A stretch of 64,000 nt of DNA from Streptomyces corallincola (GCF_019104725.1 NZ_JAHRXF010000025.1:21583-85582); one strand, 5' to 3'. Numbered from the stretch's first letter, positions 17,971-26,099 are shown. Made by a program: numbers and translations. Notes: generated by a model not told the origin, from the sequence alone.

Positions 17971-18491
17971 GCCCCGTCGTAGGCATCGTCATGGGGTCGG
18001 ACTCCGACTGGCCCGTCATGGAGGCCGCCGCCAAGGCGCTCGCGGAGTTCGAGATCCCCTACGAGGTGGACGTCGTCTCCGCGCACCGCATGCCCCGCGA
18101 GATGATCGCGTACGGCGAGCACGCGGCCGAGCGGGGCCTGAAGGCGATCGTCGCCGGTGCGGGCGGTGCCGCCCATCTGCCCGGCATGCTCGCCTCCGTC
18201 ACCCCGCTGCCCGTCATCGGCGTGCCGGTGCCGCTGAAGCACCTCGACGGCCTGGACTCGCTGCTGTCCATCGTGCAGATGCCCGCCGGGGTGCCCGTCG
18301 CCACCGTCTCCGTCGGCGGCGCCCGCAACGCCGGGCTGCTCGCCGCGCGCATCCTCGCCGTCCACGACGAGGAACTCTCCCAGCGGATGCGGGACTTCCA
18401 GCAGGAGCTGAACGACCAGGCGACCGAGAAGGGCAAGCGGCTGCGGCAGAAGGCCGAGGGTGCCGTCGGCGGCTTCGGCTTCGGGAAGTGA
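17967..18491 (+). CDS. purE: N5-carboxyaminoimidazole ribonucleotide mutase
   Basis: PurE class I (174 aa) converts N5-CAIR to CAIR. The active-site signature VVGIVMGSDSDWPVMEAA, the catalytic His in VVSAHRMPREM and the loop GAGGAAHLPGMLAS, PVIGVPVPLKHLDGLDSLLS are all intact. The C-terminal tail is extended and Lys/Arg-rich (EKGKRLRQKAEG), common in actinobacteria. ATG 17967 overlaps the purK stop. It is followed 7 bases later by the dipeptidase start, implying cotranscription of purK-purE-dipeptidase. Confidence 0.96.
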   Translation: MSPVVGIVMGSDSDWPVMEAAAKALAEFEIPYEVDVVSAHRMPREMIAYGEHAAERGLKAIVAGAGGAAHLPGMLASVTPLPVIGVPVPLKHLDGLDSLLSIVQMPAGVPVATVSVGGARNAGLLAARILAVHDEELSQRMRDFQQELNDQATEKGKRLRQKAEGAVGGFGFGK

Positions 18492-18498
18492 CGCACTC

Positions 18499-19692
18499 AT
18501 GACGCAGACGACCTCCCCCTCCCTGGACGCGGCCCGCGAACTGCTCCGCGAGTGGCCCGTCGTGGACGGCCACAACGACCTCCCCTGGGCGCTGCGCGAG
18601 CGGGTCCGCTACGACCTCGACAAGCTCGATGTCGCCCACCGCCAGGACGCCGACCTGCACACCGATCTGCCCCGGCTCGCCGAGGGCGGGGTCGGCGCGC
18701 AGTTCTGGTCGGTGTACGTCCCCTCCGACATCCCGGAGCCGGTCGCGGCGACCCTGGAGCAGATCGACTGCGTACGGCAGATGCTCGCCCGTTACCCCGA
18801 GCGGCTCGCGCCCGCGCTGACCGCCGCCGACATGGAGGCCGCCCGCGCCGAGGGCCGCGTCGCCTCCCTGATGGGCGCCGAGGGCGGGCACTCCATCGCC
18901 AACTCCCTCGCCACCCTGCGCGCCCTGCACACGCTCGGGGTGCGCTACATGACGCTCACCCACAACGAGAACGTGGACTGGGCGGACTCCGCGACGGACG
19001 CGCCGCGGGTGGGCGGGCTGTCCGCGTTCGGCCGGGAGGTCGTCCGCGAGATGAACCGGGTCGGCATGCTGGTCGATCTCTCCCACGTCGCCGCCTCCAC
19101 CATGCGGGACGCGCTGGACACCACCACCGCGCCGGTGATCTTCTCCCACTCCTCCGCCCGCGCGGTCTGCGACCACCCGCGCAACATCCCGGACGACGTG
19201 CTGGAGCGGCTGCCCGCCAACGGGGGTGTCGCTATGGTCACCTTCGTGCCGAAGTTCGTCCTCCAGGCCGCCGTGGACTGGACGGCCGCCGCCGACGAGA
19301 ACCTGCGCGCGCACGGGCTGCACCACCTCGACACCACCGACGAGGCGATGAGGGTCCACCGGGCCTTCGAGGAGCGCAGCCCGCGCCCCGTCGCCACCGT
19401 TTCCACGGTCGCCGACCACCTCGACCACATGCGGGAGGTCGCCGGGATCGACCATCTCGGCATCGGCGGCGACTACGACGGCACCGCTTTCACCCCGGCC
19501 GGCCTCGACGACGTCTCCGGCTATCCCCGTCTGGTGGCCGAACTCCTCGATCGCGGGTGGTCCTCCGCCGACCTCGCCAAGCTGACGTGGCGGAACGCGG
19601 TGCGGGTTCTGGACGCGGCGGAGTCGGTCTCCCGCGCGGAGAGTGCTCGGCGGGGGGCGTCCAACGCGACGATCGAGGTCCTGGACGCGTAG
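18499..19692 (+). CDS. M19 membrane-dipeptidase family zinc peptidase (397 aa)
   Basis: Renal-dipeptidase-type binuclear zinc peptidase. All metal ligands are visible: HxD in VVDGHNDLPW (~residue 24), the bridging Glu in LMGAEGGHSIAN, His in LVDLSHVAAST, His in IFSHSSARAVCDHPRNIPDD and Asp in GIGGDYDG. No signal peptide, so probably cytoplasmic; bacterial members cleave dipeptides including D-amino-acid ones. ATG 18499 follows GGAAGTGA and lies 7 bases after purE. An inactive-looking paralogue follows at 19992. Confidence 0.93.
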   Translation: MTQTTSPSLDAARELLREWPVVDGHNDLPWALRERVRYDLDKLDVAHRQDADLHTDLPRLAEGGVGAQFWSVYVPSDIPEPVAATLEQIDCVRQMLARYPERLAPALTAADMEAARAEGRVASLMGAEGGHSIANSLATLRALHTLGVRYMTLTHNENVDWADSATDAPRVGGLSAFGREVVREMNRVGMLVDLSHVAASTMRDALDTTTAPVIFSHSSARAVCDHPRNIPDDVLERLPANGGVAMVTFVPKFVLQAAVDWTAAADENLRAHGLHHLDTTDEAMRVHRAFEERSPRPVATVSTVADHLDHMREVAGIDHLGIGGDYDGTAFTPAGLDDVSGYPRLVAELLDRGWSSADLAKLTWRNAVRVLDAAESVSRAESARRGASNATIEVLDA

Positions 19693-19741
19693 CGCTCCGC
19701 GGGTTTGGGGGGCGGGGTGCGTGCCTCGCCCTCTTCGTCGC

Positions 19742-19848
19742 CGGGTGCGGGTGCGTTGTGGTTTGTCGCGCAGTTCCCCGCGCCCCTTGAAGGTGCGTTG
19801 TCGGGTGCGGGTCCGTCGTGGTTTGTCGCGCAGTTCCCCGCGCCCCTT
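19742..19848. repeat. Two direct copies (period 60) of a dispersed Streptomyces intergenic element
   Basis: Copies at 19742-19788 and 19802-19848 share CGGGTGCGGGT and GTGGTTTGTCGCGCAGTTCC continuing into CCGCGCCCCTT, with a few mismatches between. A third partial copy is near 14688. From memory this GCGCAGTTCCCCGCGCCCCT motif is common downstream of Streptomyces genes; function unknown. Confidence 0.75.
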
Positions 19849-19850
19849 TG

Positions 19851-19869
19851 AGGGCTGCTGCGCAGCCCT
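19851..19869. terminator. Hairpin after the dispersed repeat
   Basis: AGGGCTGC-TGC-GCAGCCCT, a perfect 8-bp stem with 3-base loop right after the second repeat copy, downstream of the dipeptidase gene. Likely terminator for the purK-purE-dipeptidase unit. Confidence 0.55.
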
Positions 19870-19991
19870 TCCTGGGGCTGTTGGTCCCTCGGACGGCGTA
19901 CTCGTCAGGTGGGTCGCGTGGTGGGCGTGTGACGGTGGGGGGACGGCGGCCACTGCGGGGTGGTGTGGCCTTGATGACGCGCGGAGGCTTT

Positions 19992-21086
19992 ATGTCGCAC
20001 CTCCAGGACGGTGTGCCCGTGGCGGCCGGTCTTGACGAGTTGCCGGATGATCCGTTTCCCGGCGGGGAGGCGGACGACACGTTGCGGCTGGCGCGGGCGG
20101 TGTTGGAGCGGTACCCGGTGGCGGACGGGCGGTGCGGGCTGCCGGGGGTGTTGGCGCGGTCGGGTCGGTGCGACCTGGAGCTGGGCGGGAGTGCCGTGGA
20201 CACCGATGTGCCCCGGTTGCGGGCGGGCCGGGTCGGGGCGCAGTTCTGGGCGCTGGACCTGCCCGAGGGGACCGGCGGGGACCGGGCGCTGGCCGCCACC
20301 CTGGAACTGCTCGACCTCGCCCGGGCCGTCATCGCCGCGCACCCGGAGGGCCTGCGCCCGGCACGGTCGGCGGGGGAGGTCATCGACGCCCGGAACTGCG
20401 GCCGGACCGCTGTCGTACTCGGTCCCGCCGGGGCCCGCGCCCTCGCGGACTCCCTCCCCGCACTGCGCGCCCTGCACACGCTCGGCCTGCGCGTCCTCAC
20501 CCTGTCCGGCACCGCCTGGGCGGGCGGGAAGACCGGGCTGACCCGCTTCGGTGAGGAGGTCGTCCGGGAGATGAACCGTCTCGGTGTCCTCGCGGACGTC
20601 TCCGGTGCCCCCGAGTCCACCGCGCACCGGGTGCTCGCGCTGTCCCGCACCCCCGTGCTGTGCACCCGCTCGGCCGCGAGCGCCCTGCGCCCGCACCCGG
20701 ACAACGTCTCCGACGATCTGCTCGGCGCCCTCGGCGCCGCCGGTGGCCTGTGCATGGTGCCGTTCGCCGCCGAGCAGTGCGGGACGGCCGTGGAGGACGT
20801 GGCCGACCATCTCGGGCACGTACGGGACGTGGCCGGACCGGAGAGCGTCGGCCTCTCCGGTGCGTACGACACCGGAGCCGCGCACCCCGCCGAGCTGGAC
20901 AACCCCTCCCGCCACCCCCACCTCGTCGCGGAACTGCTCCGGCGCGGCTGGAGCGACACCGAGCTGTCCCTGCTGACCTGGGGGAACGTCCAACGCGCCC
21001 TGCGCAGCGCGGACTTCACCGCCCGTGCCGCCCAGGACCGGGGCGAACCCTCACGGGCCCGGCTGGCCGACCTGGACGGCGGCTGA
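19992..21086 (+). CDS. Degenerate M19 dipeptidase paralogue lacking metal ligands (364 aa)
   Basis: Aligns along its length with the upstream dipeptidase (e.g. VPRLRAGRVGAQFWALDLPE, LPALRALHTLGLRVLTLSG, EEVVREMNRLGVLADVS, HPHLVAELLRRGWSDTELSL) but every metal site is replaced: HND is RCG in VADGRCGLPG, the Glu loop is LGPAGARALAD, LSH is VSG, FSH is CTR, and GDYDG is SGAYDTG. The reading frame is intact, so it is a pseudoenzyme rather than a decayed gene. The start ATG 19992 has GGAGG four bases upstream; ATG 19974 is an alternative. It could regulate or scaffold its active neighbour, or bind a ligand without catalysis. Confidence 0.85.
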   Translation: MSHLQDGVPVAAGLDELPDDPFPGGEADDTLRLARAVLERYPVADGRCGLPGVLARSGRCDLELGGSAVDTDVPRLRAGRVGAQFWALDLPEGTGGDRALAATLELLDLARAVIAAHPEGLRPARSAGEVIDARNCGRTAVVLGPAGARALADSLPALRALHTLGLRVLTLSGTAWAGGKTGLTRFGEEVVREMNRLGVLADVSGAPESTAHRVLALSRTPVLCTRSAASALRPHPDNVSDDLLGALGAAGGLCMVPFAAEQCGTAVEDVADHLGHVRDVAGPESVGLSGAYDTGAAHPAELDNPSRHPHLVAELLRRGWSDTELSLLTWGNVQRALRSADFTARAAQDRGEPSRARLADLDGG

Positions 21087-21120
21087 GGGAGCGCCGGGCG
21101 CGCGGGCCGGGGAGGCCGCC

Positions 21121-21510
21121 CTACCCCTCCTCGATCCTGCACAGGCAGAACGGATGCCCCGCCGGGTCGGCGTACACCTGGAAGTCCTTCGTCTCGCGGT
21201 CCGTGAGGTCCAGCGGGCGGGCCCCCAGCGCGAGCACCTGCTCGTGGGCCCGGTCGATGTCCGCCCAGGTGGGCCCGCCGTCGAAGTCCAGGTGGAACTG
21301 CTGGGCGCCCTCGGGTCCGGGCCACTTCGGGGGTTCGTACGCCTCGGAGCGCTGGAAGCAGAGCCGGGGCCCGTCCGGGACGTGGAGGACGACCCAGTCG
21401 TCGTCCTGCGCGTCCGGGGTGCCGCCCGCGAGGGCCGCGTAGAAGGCGGCCAGCGCGGCCGGGTCGGGGCAGTCGAGGACGACGCTGCGGAGGCGGGCGA
21501 CGGACGTCAT
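21121..21510 (-). CDS. VOC (glyoxalase/bleomycin-resistance fold) protein (129 aa)
   Basis: Vicinal-oxygen-chelate fold of the glyoxalase-like type: VVLDCPDPAALAAFYAALAG at the start, WVVLHVPDGPRLCFQRSEAY, QQFHLDFDGGPTWADIDRAH and the ending VYADPAGHPFCLCRIEEG. ATG 21510 follows GAGGAGA. It is about half identical by eye to the next gene upstream (21555-21926), with the same DPAGHPFCLC ending, so the two are tandem duplicates and probably cotranscribed from the palindrome region. Substrate unknown; metal-binding His positions (QQFHLD, GHPF) and a Glu are retained. Confidence 0.88.
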   Translation of the reverse strand: MTSVARLRSVVLDCPDPAALAAFYAALAGGTPDAQDDDWVVLHVPDGPRLCFQRSEAYEPPKWPGPEGAQQFHLDFDGGPTWADIDRAHEQVLALGARPLDLTDRETKDFQVYADPAGHPFCLCRIEEG

Positions 21511-21554
21511 CGGGGTCTCCTCAAGGACGGATGGCACAGGGTGTGGGGGTGTCG

Positions 21555-21926
21555 TCAGCAGGTGCACAGGCAGAACGGATGCCCCGCCGGGTCGGCGTAC
21601 ACTCGCCAGCCCCGCTCCGGCGGGCCGGTCTCCAGCAGGCGGGCGCCCAGTTCCAGCACACCCTTCTCCGCCGCGTCGAGCTGGGCGGCGGGGACATTCA
21701 GGTCGAGGTGCATCTGCTGGCCCCCCTCGGCGGCGGGCCAGCGGGGCGGGACGAACCCCGTGGCCCGCTGGAAGGCCAGCTTCCGGCCGTCCGGGAGCGC
21801 CAGTTCCACCCACTCCCCGTCGTCCTCCTCGCTCACCGTGCCGCCCAGCACCCCGGCGTAGAACGCGGCCAGCGCTCGCGGATCGGGACAGTCCAGGGCG
21901 ACGACGTCCAGCGTGGCGAGGGCCAT
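21555..21926 (-). CDS. VOC-family protein (123 aa)
   Basis: Second VOC-fold protein: ATLDVVALDCPDPRALAAFY, GEWVELALPDGRKLAFQRAT, GGQQMHLDLNVPAAQLDAAE, and DPAGHPFCLCTC at the C-terminus. ATG 21926 follows AGGAGGAAG. Upstream is a 24-bp palindrome and the divergent CGNR gene, so it is probably the first gene of an operon controlled there. The Cys-rich C-terminal end (FCLCTC) is odd and slightly extends the motif of its neighbour. Confidence 0.88.
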   Translation of the reverse strand: MALATLDVVALDCPDPRALAAFYAGVLGGTVSEEDDGEWVELALPDGRKLAFQRATGFVPPRWPAAEGGQQMHLDLNVPAAQLDAAEKGVLELGARLLETGPPERGWRVYADPAGHPFCLCTC

Positions 21927-21974
21927 GACTTCCTCCTGGGGCGCGGGGAGCACGGAGTTACCGTAGAACGTGCT

Positions 21975-21998
21975 CATCAGGTAACGCGTTACCTGATG
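21975..21998. promoter_or_regulatory. Perfect 24-bp palindrome, candidate operator of the CGNR regulator
   Basis: CATCAGGTAACG (21975-21986) is followed directly by its exact reverse complement CGTTACCTGATG (21987-21998). It lies in the 126-bp divergent gap between the VOC and CGNR genes. Single GGTAAC or GTTACC half-motifs recur at about 21957, 22011 and 22038, so several binding units may be present. Confidence 0.7.
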
Positions 21999-22052
21999 GT
22001 TCTGCCCCTGCGGTAACGGACACAACCCGATTCGCGGAGGTAACTTGCAGCC

Positions 22053-22559
22053 ATGACTGAGCGAGCGCCCGCACCGGGAGGGCTGGTCCTGGTCGAGGCC
22101 CTGGTGAACACCCTCGACCTGGAGACCGGCGCCGACGCGCTGGACACCGGGCGTGGCCGGGCGGCGCTGGGCATCGGCGCCGCCGGGGTGGAGGACGCCC
22201 GTGAGCTGCGCGAAGCGCTGCGCGTGGTCCTGCTCGCGCACGCCGGGTACCCGCCGCACGCCGAGGTGACCCCGCTCGGCGAACTCCTCGCCGCCGCGCC
22301 GCTGCTCGTCACCGTGGACCCCGGCGACGGCTCGGCCGCCCTCACCGCCGCCGACACCGGTGCGCTGCGCTCCCGTGTCGCGGTGGCGGTGGCGGAGGCG
22401 CTGGTCGCGGGCACCTGGACCCGGCTGAAGGCGTGCGAGTCCGTCACCTGCCACTGGGCGTACTACGACCGCAGCCCGGCCGGGCGGGGCCGCTGGTGCT
22501 CGATGGGGGTGTGCGGGGCGCGCGCCAAGATGCGGCGCTACCGGGCCAAGCGGGTCTGA
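22053..22559 (+). CDS. CGNR zinc-finger protein, putative regulator (168 aa)
   Basis: N-terminal ABATE-like helical domain (LVLVEALVNTLDLETGADAL, ELREALRVVLLAHAG) and a C-terminal CGNR-type zinc ribbon with C-x4-C ... C-x4-C spacing: CESVTCHWAYYDRSPAGRGR then WCSMGVCGARAKMRRYR. The name-giving CGNR is CGAR here. Such proteins are thought to be DNA-binding regulators sensing small molecules. ATG 22053 has GGAGG 12 bases upstream. It is divergent from the VOC pair across a perfect palindrome, the classic geometry for autoregulation and control of a ligand-modifying enzyme. Confidence 0.85.
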   Translation: MTERAPAPGGLVLVEALVNTLDLETGADALDTGRGRAALGIGAAGVEDARELREALRVVLLAHAGYPPHAEVTPLGELLAAAPLLVTVDPGDGSAALTAADTGALRSRVAVAVAEALVAGTWTRLKACESVTCHWAYYDRSPAGRGRWCSMGVCGARAKMRRYRAKRV

Positions 22560-22641
22560 TCCCCCGCGCTCCGGTCCCGTCCCGCCCGGTTGTCCGGTCC
22601 TGCCCGGCCCCCTCCGCCGCCGCTTGCGGCACAATGCCGGG

Positions 22642-22680
22642 GTGCCGGTCCGGCCGACTGAGCCTCGGCCGGACCGGCAC
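22642..22680. terminator. Strong bidirectional hairpin terminator
   Basis: Perfect 15-bp stem: GTGCCGGTCCGGCCG (22642-22656) and its complement (22666-22680) with a 9-base loop, between the convergent CGNR and UDP-glucose dehydrogenase genes. Confidence 0.85.
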
Positions 22681-22739
22681 GTCCGGCCGCCGCCTCCCGC
22701 GCGGACGGGGCCCCGGCCGGTGCCGGGGTGCTGGTGGCC

Positions 22740-24083
22740 CTACGCGCGCGGGCGTCCCATCGCGCGGTACGTCCAGCCCGCGCGGCGCCAGACCTCGGGG
22801 TCCAGGGCGTTGCGGCCGTCGAGGATCAGGCGGGCGGCCGTGACCTCGCCGAGGGAGGCCGGGTCCAGCTCGCGGAACTCGCGCCACTCGGTGAGGTGCA
22901 GGACGACATCGGCGCCGCGTACCGCGTCCAGCGCGGAGTCGGCGTAGCCCAGGGTCGGGAAGACCCTGCGGGCGTTGGCCATGCCCTTCGGGTCGTAGAC
23001 CGTGACCTGGCCGCCCTGGAGGTGTATCTGACCGGCCACGTTGAGGGCGGGGGAGTCGCGGACGTCGTCGGAGTCGGGCTTGAAGGCGGCGCCGAGCACC
23101 GCGACCCGGCGGCCGAGGAACGAGCCGCCGCCGAGCGCCTCGCGGGCCATCTCGACCATCTGGCCCCGGCGCCGCATGTTGATGGAGTCGATCTCGCGCA
23201 GGAAGGTCAGCGCCTGGTCCGCGCCCAGCTCGCCCGCGCGGGCCATGAAGGCGCGGATGTCCTTGGGCAGGCAGCCGCCGCCGAAGCCGATCCCGGCGCG
23301 CAGGAACTTGGCGCCGATCCGGTCGTCGTGGCCGATGGCCTCCGCGAGCTTGGCCACGTCGCCGCCGCCCGCCTCGCAGACCTCGGCCATCGCGTTGATG
23401 AAGGAGATCTTGGTGGCCAGGAAGGAGTTCGCGGCCGTCTTGACCAGCTCGGCGGTCGGGAAGTCGGTCACCACGAACGGTGTGCCCTCCGCGAGCGGGG
23501 TGGCGTACACCTCGCGGAGCAGCTTCTCGGCGCGTTCACCGCGTACGCCGACGACGATCCGGTCCGGGTGCAGGGTGTCCTGGACGGCGAAGCCCTCGCG
23601 GAGGAACTCCGGGTTCCAGGCCAGCTCGGCGTCCGTCCCGGCCGGGGCGTGCTCGGCCAGGTAACCGGCGAGCCGCTCCGCGGTGCCGACCGGCACCGTG
23701 GACTTGCCGACGACCAGGGCGGGACCGCGCAGGTGCGGGGCGAGCGAGGCGAAGGCGGAGTCCACGTACGACATGTCGGCCGCGTACTCCCCGTGCCGCT
23801 GCGGGGTGTTCACGCAGACGAAGTGCACATCGCCGAAGGCGCCGACCTCGGCCCAGTCGGAGGTGAAGCGCAGCCGCCCGCTGGAGCCCTCGATGCCCTT
23901 GACGTGCCGACGCAGCAGCTCGTCGAGACCCGGTTCGTACATCGGGGTCTCACCCCGCTCCAGCAGGGCGATCTTCTCCGGGACCACGTCGAGACCGAGG
24001 ACCTCGAAGCCCAGCTCGGCCAGGGCCGCGGCGTGCGTGGCGCCGAGGTAGCCGGTGCCGATCACGGTGATCTTCAGGCTCAT
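22740..24083 (-). CDS. UDP-glucose 6-dehydrogenase (447 aa)
   Basis: UDP-glucose/GDP-mannose dehydrogenase family: Rossmann loop ITVIGTGYLGATHAAALAEL, VCVNTPQ, the middle domain with KTAANSFLATKISFINAMAE and catalytic cysteine in GFGGGCLPKDIRAF, and the C-terminal domain with VAVLGAAFKPDSDDVRDSPA. It makes UDP-glucuronate from UDP-glucose, a wall polymer precursor. ATG 24083 follows GGAG eight bases away; an upstream frame to 24173 lacks a ribosome-binding site. UDP-glucose is the commonest substrate of this length class, but GDP-mannose cannot be excluded. Monocistronic and divergent from the acyl-CoA dehydrogenase. Confidence 0.9.
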   Translation of the reverse strand: MSLKITVIGTGYLGATHAAALAELGFEVLGLDVVPEKIALLERGETPMYEPGLDELLRRHVKGIEGSSGRLRFTSDWAEVGAFGDVHFVCVNTPQRHGEYAADMSYVDSAFASLAPHLRGPALVVGKSTVPVGTAERLAGYLAEHAPAGTDAELAWNPEFLREGFAVQDTLHPDRIVVGVRGERAEKLLREVYATPLAEGTPFVVTDFPTAELVKTAANSFLATKISFINAMAEVCEAGGGDVAKLAEAIGHDDRIGAKFLRAGIGFGGGCLPKDIRAFMARAGELGADQALTFLREIDSINMRRRGQMVEMAREALGGGSFLGRRVAVLGAAFKPDSDDVRDSPALNVAGQIHLQGGQVTVYDPKGMANARRVFPTLGYADSALDAVRGADVVLHLTEWREFRELDPASLGEVTAARLILDGRNALDPEVWRRAGWTYRAMGRPRA

Positions 24084-24240
24084 GGACGTGCTCCAGCTCG
24101 GGTGCGTCCGGCACCGGCGTGCGGTGCGTGGACGGAGACGGACGGGGGACGGGCGGGCCGCCGGGGCGAGCATAGCCGCGGCCCTCGGCGGGAAAATTTC
24201 CCCCTGTCGCCAAGCTCACGTAGGCGTCTCGCGGAGCGGC

Positions 24241-24275
24241 CCCTAAAATTCGTGTTACTTAACGGTAATTAGCGT
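24241..24275. promoter_or_regulatory. AT-rich promoter patch upstream of the acyl-CoA dehydrogenase
   Basis: A short AT-rich island in an otherwise GC-rich region, containing a small inverted repeat TTAC-TTAACG-GTAA (24255-24268). It is 36 bases before the TTG start of the acyl-CoA dehydrogenase. Probably its promoter and possibly an operator; no clear -35/-10 pair. Confidence 0.35.
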
Positions 24276-24303
24276 CCCCTGTGTCCTTGGAGCGTGAGAG
24301 ACC

Positions 24304-25461
24304 TTGGCCGGATCGGCTGACTTCGACCTGTACCGCCCGTCCGAGGAGCACGGCATGCTCCGCGACGCCGTCCGCGCGCTGGCGGAGGCGAAGATCGCGC
24401 CGTACGCCGCCGCCGTGGACGAGGAGGCGCGCTTCCCGCAGGAGGCGCTGGACGCGCTGGTGGCGAACGACCTGCACGCCGTGCACGTCCCCGAGGAGTA
24501 CGGCGGCGGCGGCGCCGACGCGCTCGCCACGGTCATCGTCATCGAGGAGGTGGCCCGCGCCTGTGTGTCGTCCTCGCTGATCCCGGCCGTGAACAAGCTG
24601 GGCTCGCTCCCGGTGATCCTGTCCGGCTCCGAGGAGCTGAAGAAGAAGTACCTGGGTCCGCTCGCCAAGGGCGACGCGATGTTCTCGTACTGCCTCTCCG
24701 AGCCGGAGGCGGGCTCGGACGCGGCCGGTATGAGGACCAGGGCCGTGCGCGACGGGGACTCCTGGGTGCTCAACGGCGTGAAGCGCTGGATCACCAACGC
24801 GGGCGTCTCCGAGTTCTACACGGTGATGGCCGTCACCGACCCCACCAAGCGGTCCAAGGGCATCTCGGCGTTCGTCGTGGATAAGTCCGACCCCGGTGTC
24901 TCCTTCGGCGCCCCCGAGAAGAAGCTCGGCATCAAGGGCTCCCCGACCCGCGAGGTCTACTTCGACAACGTCCGCATCCCCGCCGACCGCATGATCGGCG
25001 CCGAGGGCACCGGCTTCGCCACCGCGATGGCCACCCTGGACCACACCCGCATCACCATCGCCGCCCAGGCGCTCGGTGTCGCCCAGGGCGCCTTCGACTA
25101 CGCCAAGGGCTACGTCCAGGAGCGCAAGCAGTTCGGCAAGCCCATCGCCGACTTCCAGGGCATCCAGTTCATGCTGGCCGACATGGCCATGAAGATCGAG
25201 GCCGCCCGCCAGCTCACCTACGCCGCCGCCGCCAAGTCCGAGCGCGGCGACAGCGACCTCACCTTCCAGGGCGCCGCCGCCAAGTGCTTCGCCTCCGACG
25301 TGGCGATGGAGGTCACCACCGACGCCGTCCAGCTTCTCGGCGGCTACGGCTACACCCGCGACTACCCGGTCGAGCGCATGATGCGCGACGCCAAGATCAC
25401 CCAGATTTATGAGGGCACCAACCAGGTCCAGCGCATCGTCATGGCCCGCAACCTGCCGTAG
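24304..25461 (+). CDS. Acyl-CoA dehydrogenase (385 aa)
   Basis: FAD-dependent acyl-CoA dehydrogenase, short/medium-chain type, first step of beta-oxidation or branched-chain amino-acid catabolism. Motifs: VHVPEEYGGGGADALATVIV, FAD/substrate loop MFSYCLSEPEAGSDAAGMRT, WITNAGVSEFYTVMAVTD, GTGFATAMATLDHTRITIAA, and the C-terminal GGYGYTRDYPVERMMRDAK with catalytic Glu in QIYEGTNQVQR. Start TTG 24304 has GAGCGTGAGAG upstream and fixes the family-typical length. It ends in a strong terminator, so it is transcribed alone. Confidence 0.94.
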   Translation: MAGSADFDLYRPSEEHGMLRDAVRALAEAKIAPYAAAVDEEARFPQEALDALVANDLHAVHVPEEYGGGGADALATVIVIEEVARACVSSSLIPAVNKLGSLPVILSGSEELKKKYLGPLAKGDAMFSYCLSEPEAGSDAAGMRTRAVRDGDSWVLNGVKRWITNAGVSEFYTVMAVTDPTKRSKGISAFVVDKSDPGVSFGAPEKKLGIKGSPTREVYFDNVRIPADRMIGAEGTGFATAMATLDHTRITIAAQALGVAQGAFDYAKGYVQERKQFGKPIADFQGIQFMLADMAMKIEAARQLTYAAAAKSERGDSDLTFQGAAAKCFASDVAMEVTTDAVQLLGGYGYTRDYPVERMMRDAKITQIYEGTNQVQRIVMARNLP

Positions 25462-25485
25462 CCTCCCGGCGCCCGCACCACGAGA

Positions 25486-25516
25486 AAGGTCCCCCGGCAG
25501 CGCGCCGGGGGACCTT
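25486..25516. terminator. Strong hairpin terminator after acyl-CoA dehydrogenase
   Basis: Perfect 13-bp stem AAGGTCCCCCGGC (25486-25498) with complement at 25504-25516 and a 5-base loop. Confidence 0.85.
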
Positions 25517-25556
25517 CGTCCGTGGGTGCGGGGGTCTTGTCTGGCAGGGTGCGGAC

Positions 25557-26093
25557 ATGACGACGAAGACGACACCGGACGGACGACCCGTCCCGCAGCC
25601 GAGGGCCACCGAGCGGGACCAGTTGGAGGCGTGGCTCGACTTCCACCGGGAGACGCTGGCGCTGAAGTGCGCGGGGCTGACGGACGAGCAGTTGCGGACG
25701 GCCTCGGTGCCGCCGTCCCCGATGACCCTGCTGGGGCTGGTGCAGCACCTGGCGGAGATCGAGCGGAACTGGTTCCGGCGGGTGTTCTCCGGCCAGGACC
25801 TGCCCGCGCTGTTCGGGGACGGCGAGGGCTTCACGCTCAGCCCCGACCGGGGCATCGACGAGGTGATGGCCGCCTGGCGCACCGAGATCGAGCGGGGCCG
25901 CGAACTCATCGCCCTCGCCTCGCCCGACGACTGCGGCCCGCTGCCCGAACTCCCCGGCCCGGAGTCCGACGTCCTCGGTGACCAGGGCGTCTCGCTGCGC
26001 TGGATCATGATCCACATGATCGAGGAGTACGCCCGCCACAACGGCCACGCCGACCTCATCCGCGAACGCGTGGACGGCACGGCGGGCGTCTGA
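25557..26093 (+). CDS. DinB-superfamily protein, DUF664-like (178 aa)
   Basis: Four-helix bundle of the DinB/DUF664 group: LEAWLDFHRETLALKCAGLT, SPMTLLGLVQHLAEIERNWF, DEVMAAWRTEIERGRELIAL and SLRWIMIHMIEEYARHNGHA. The metal-binding histidines (VQHLAE, HMIEEYARHNGH) are present. Many members are thiol-dependent S-transferases (mycothiol), but the substrate here is not predictable. ATG 25557 has no ribosome-binding site; CAGGGT (25545-25550) six bases upstream suggests a leaderless transcript. It follows the terminator of the upstream gene, so it is independently transcribed. Confidence 0.88.
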   Translation: MTTKTTPDGRPVPQPRATERDQLEAWLDFHRETLALKCAGLTDEQLRTASVPPSPMTLLGLVQHLAEIERNWFRRVFSGQDLPALFGDGEGFTLSPDRGIDEVMAAWRTEIERGRELIALASPDDCGPLPELPGPESDVLGDQGVSLRWIMIHMIEEYARHNGHADLIRERVDGTAGV

Positions 26094-26099
26094 CCCGGC

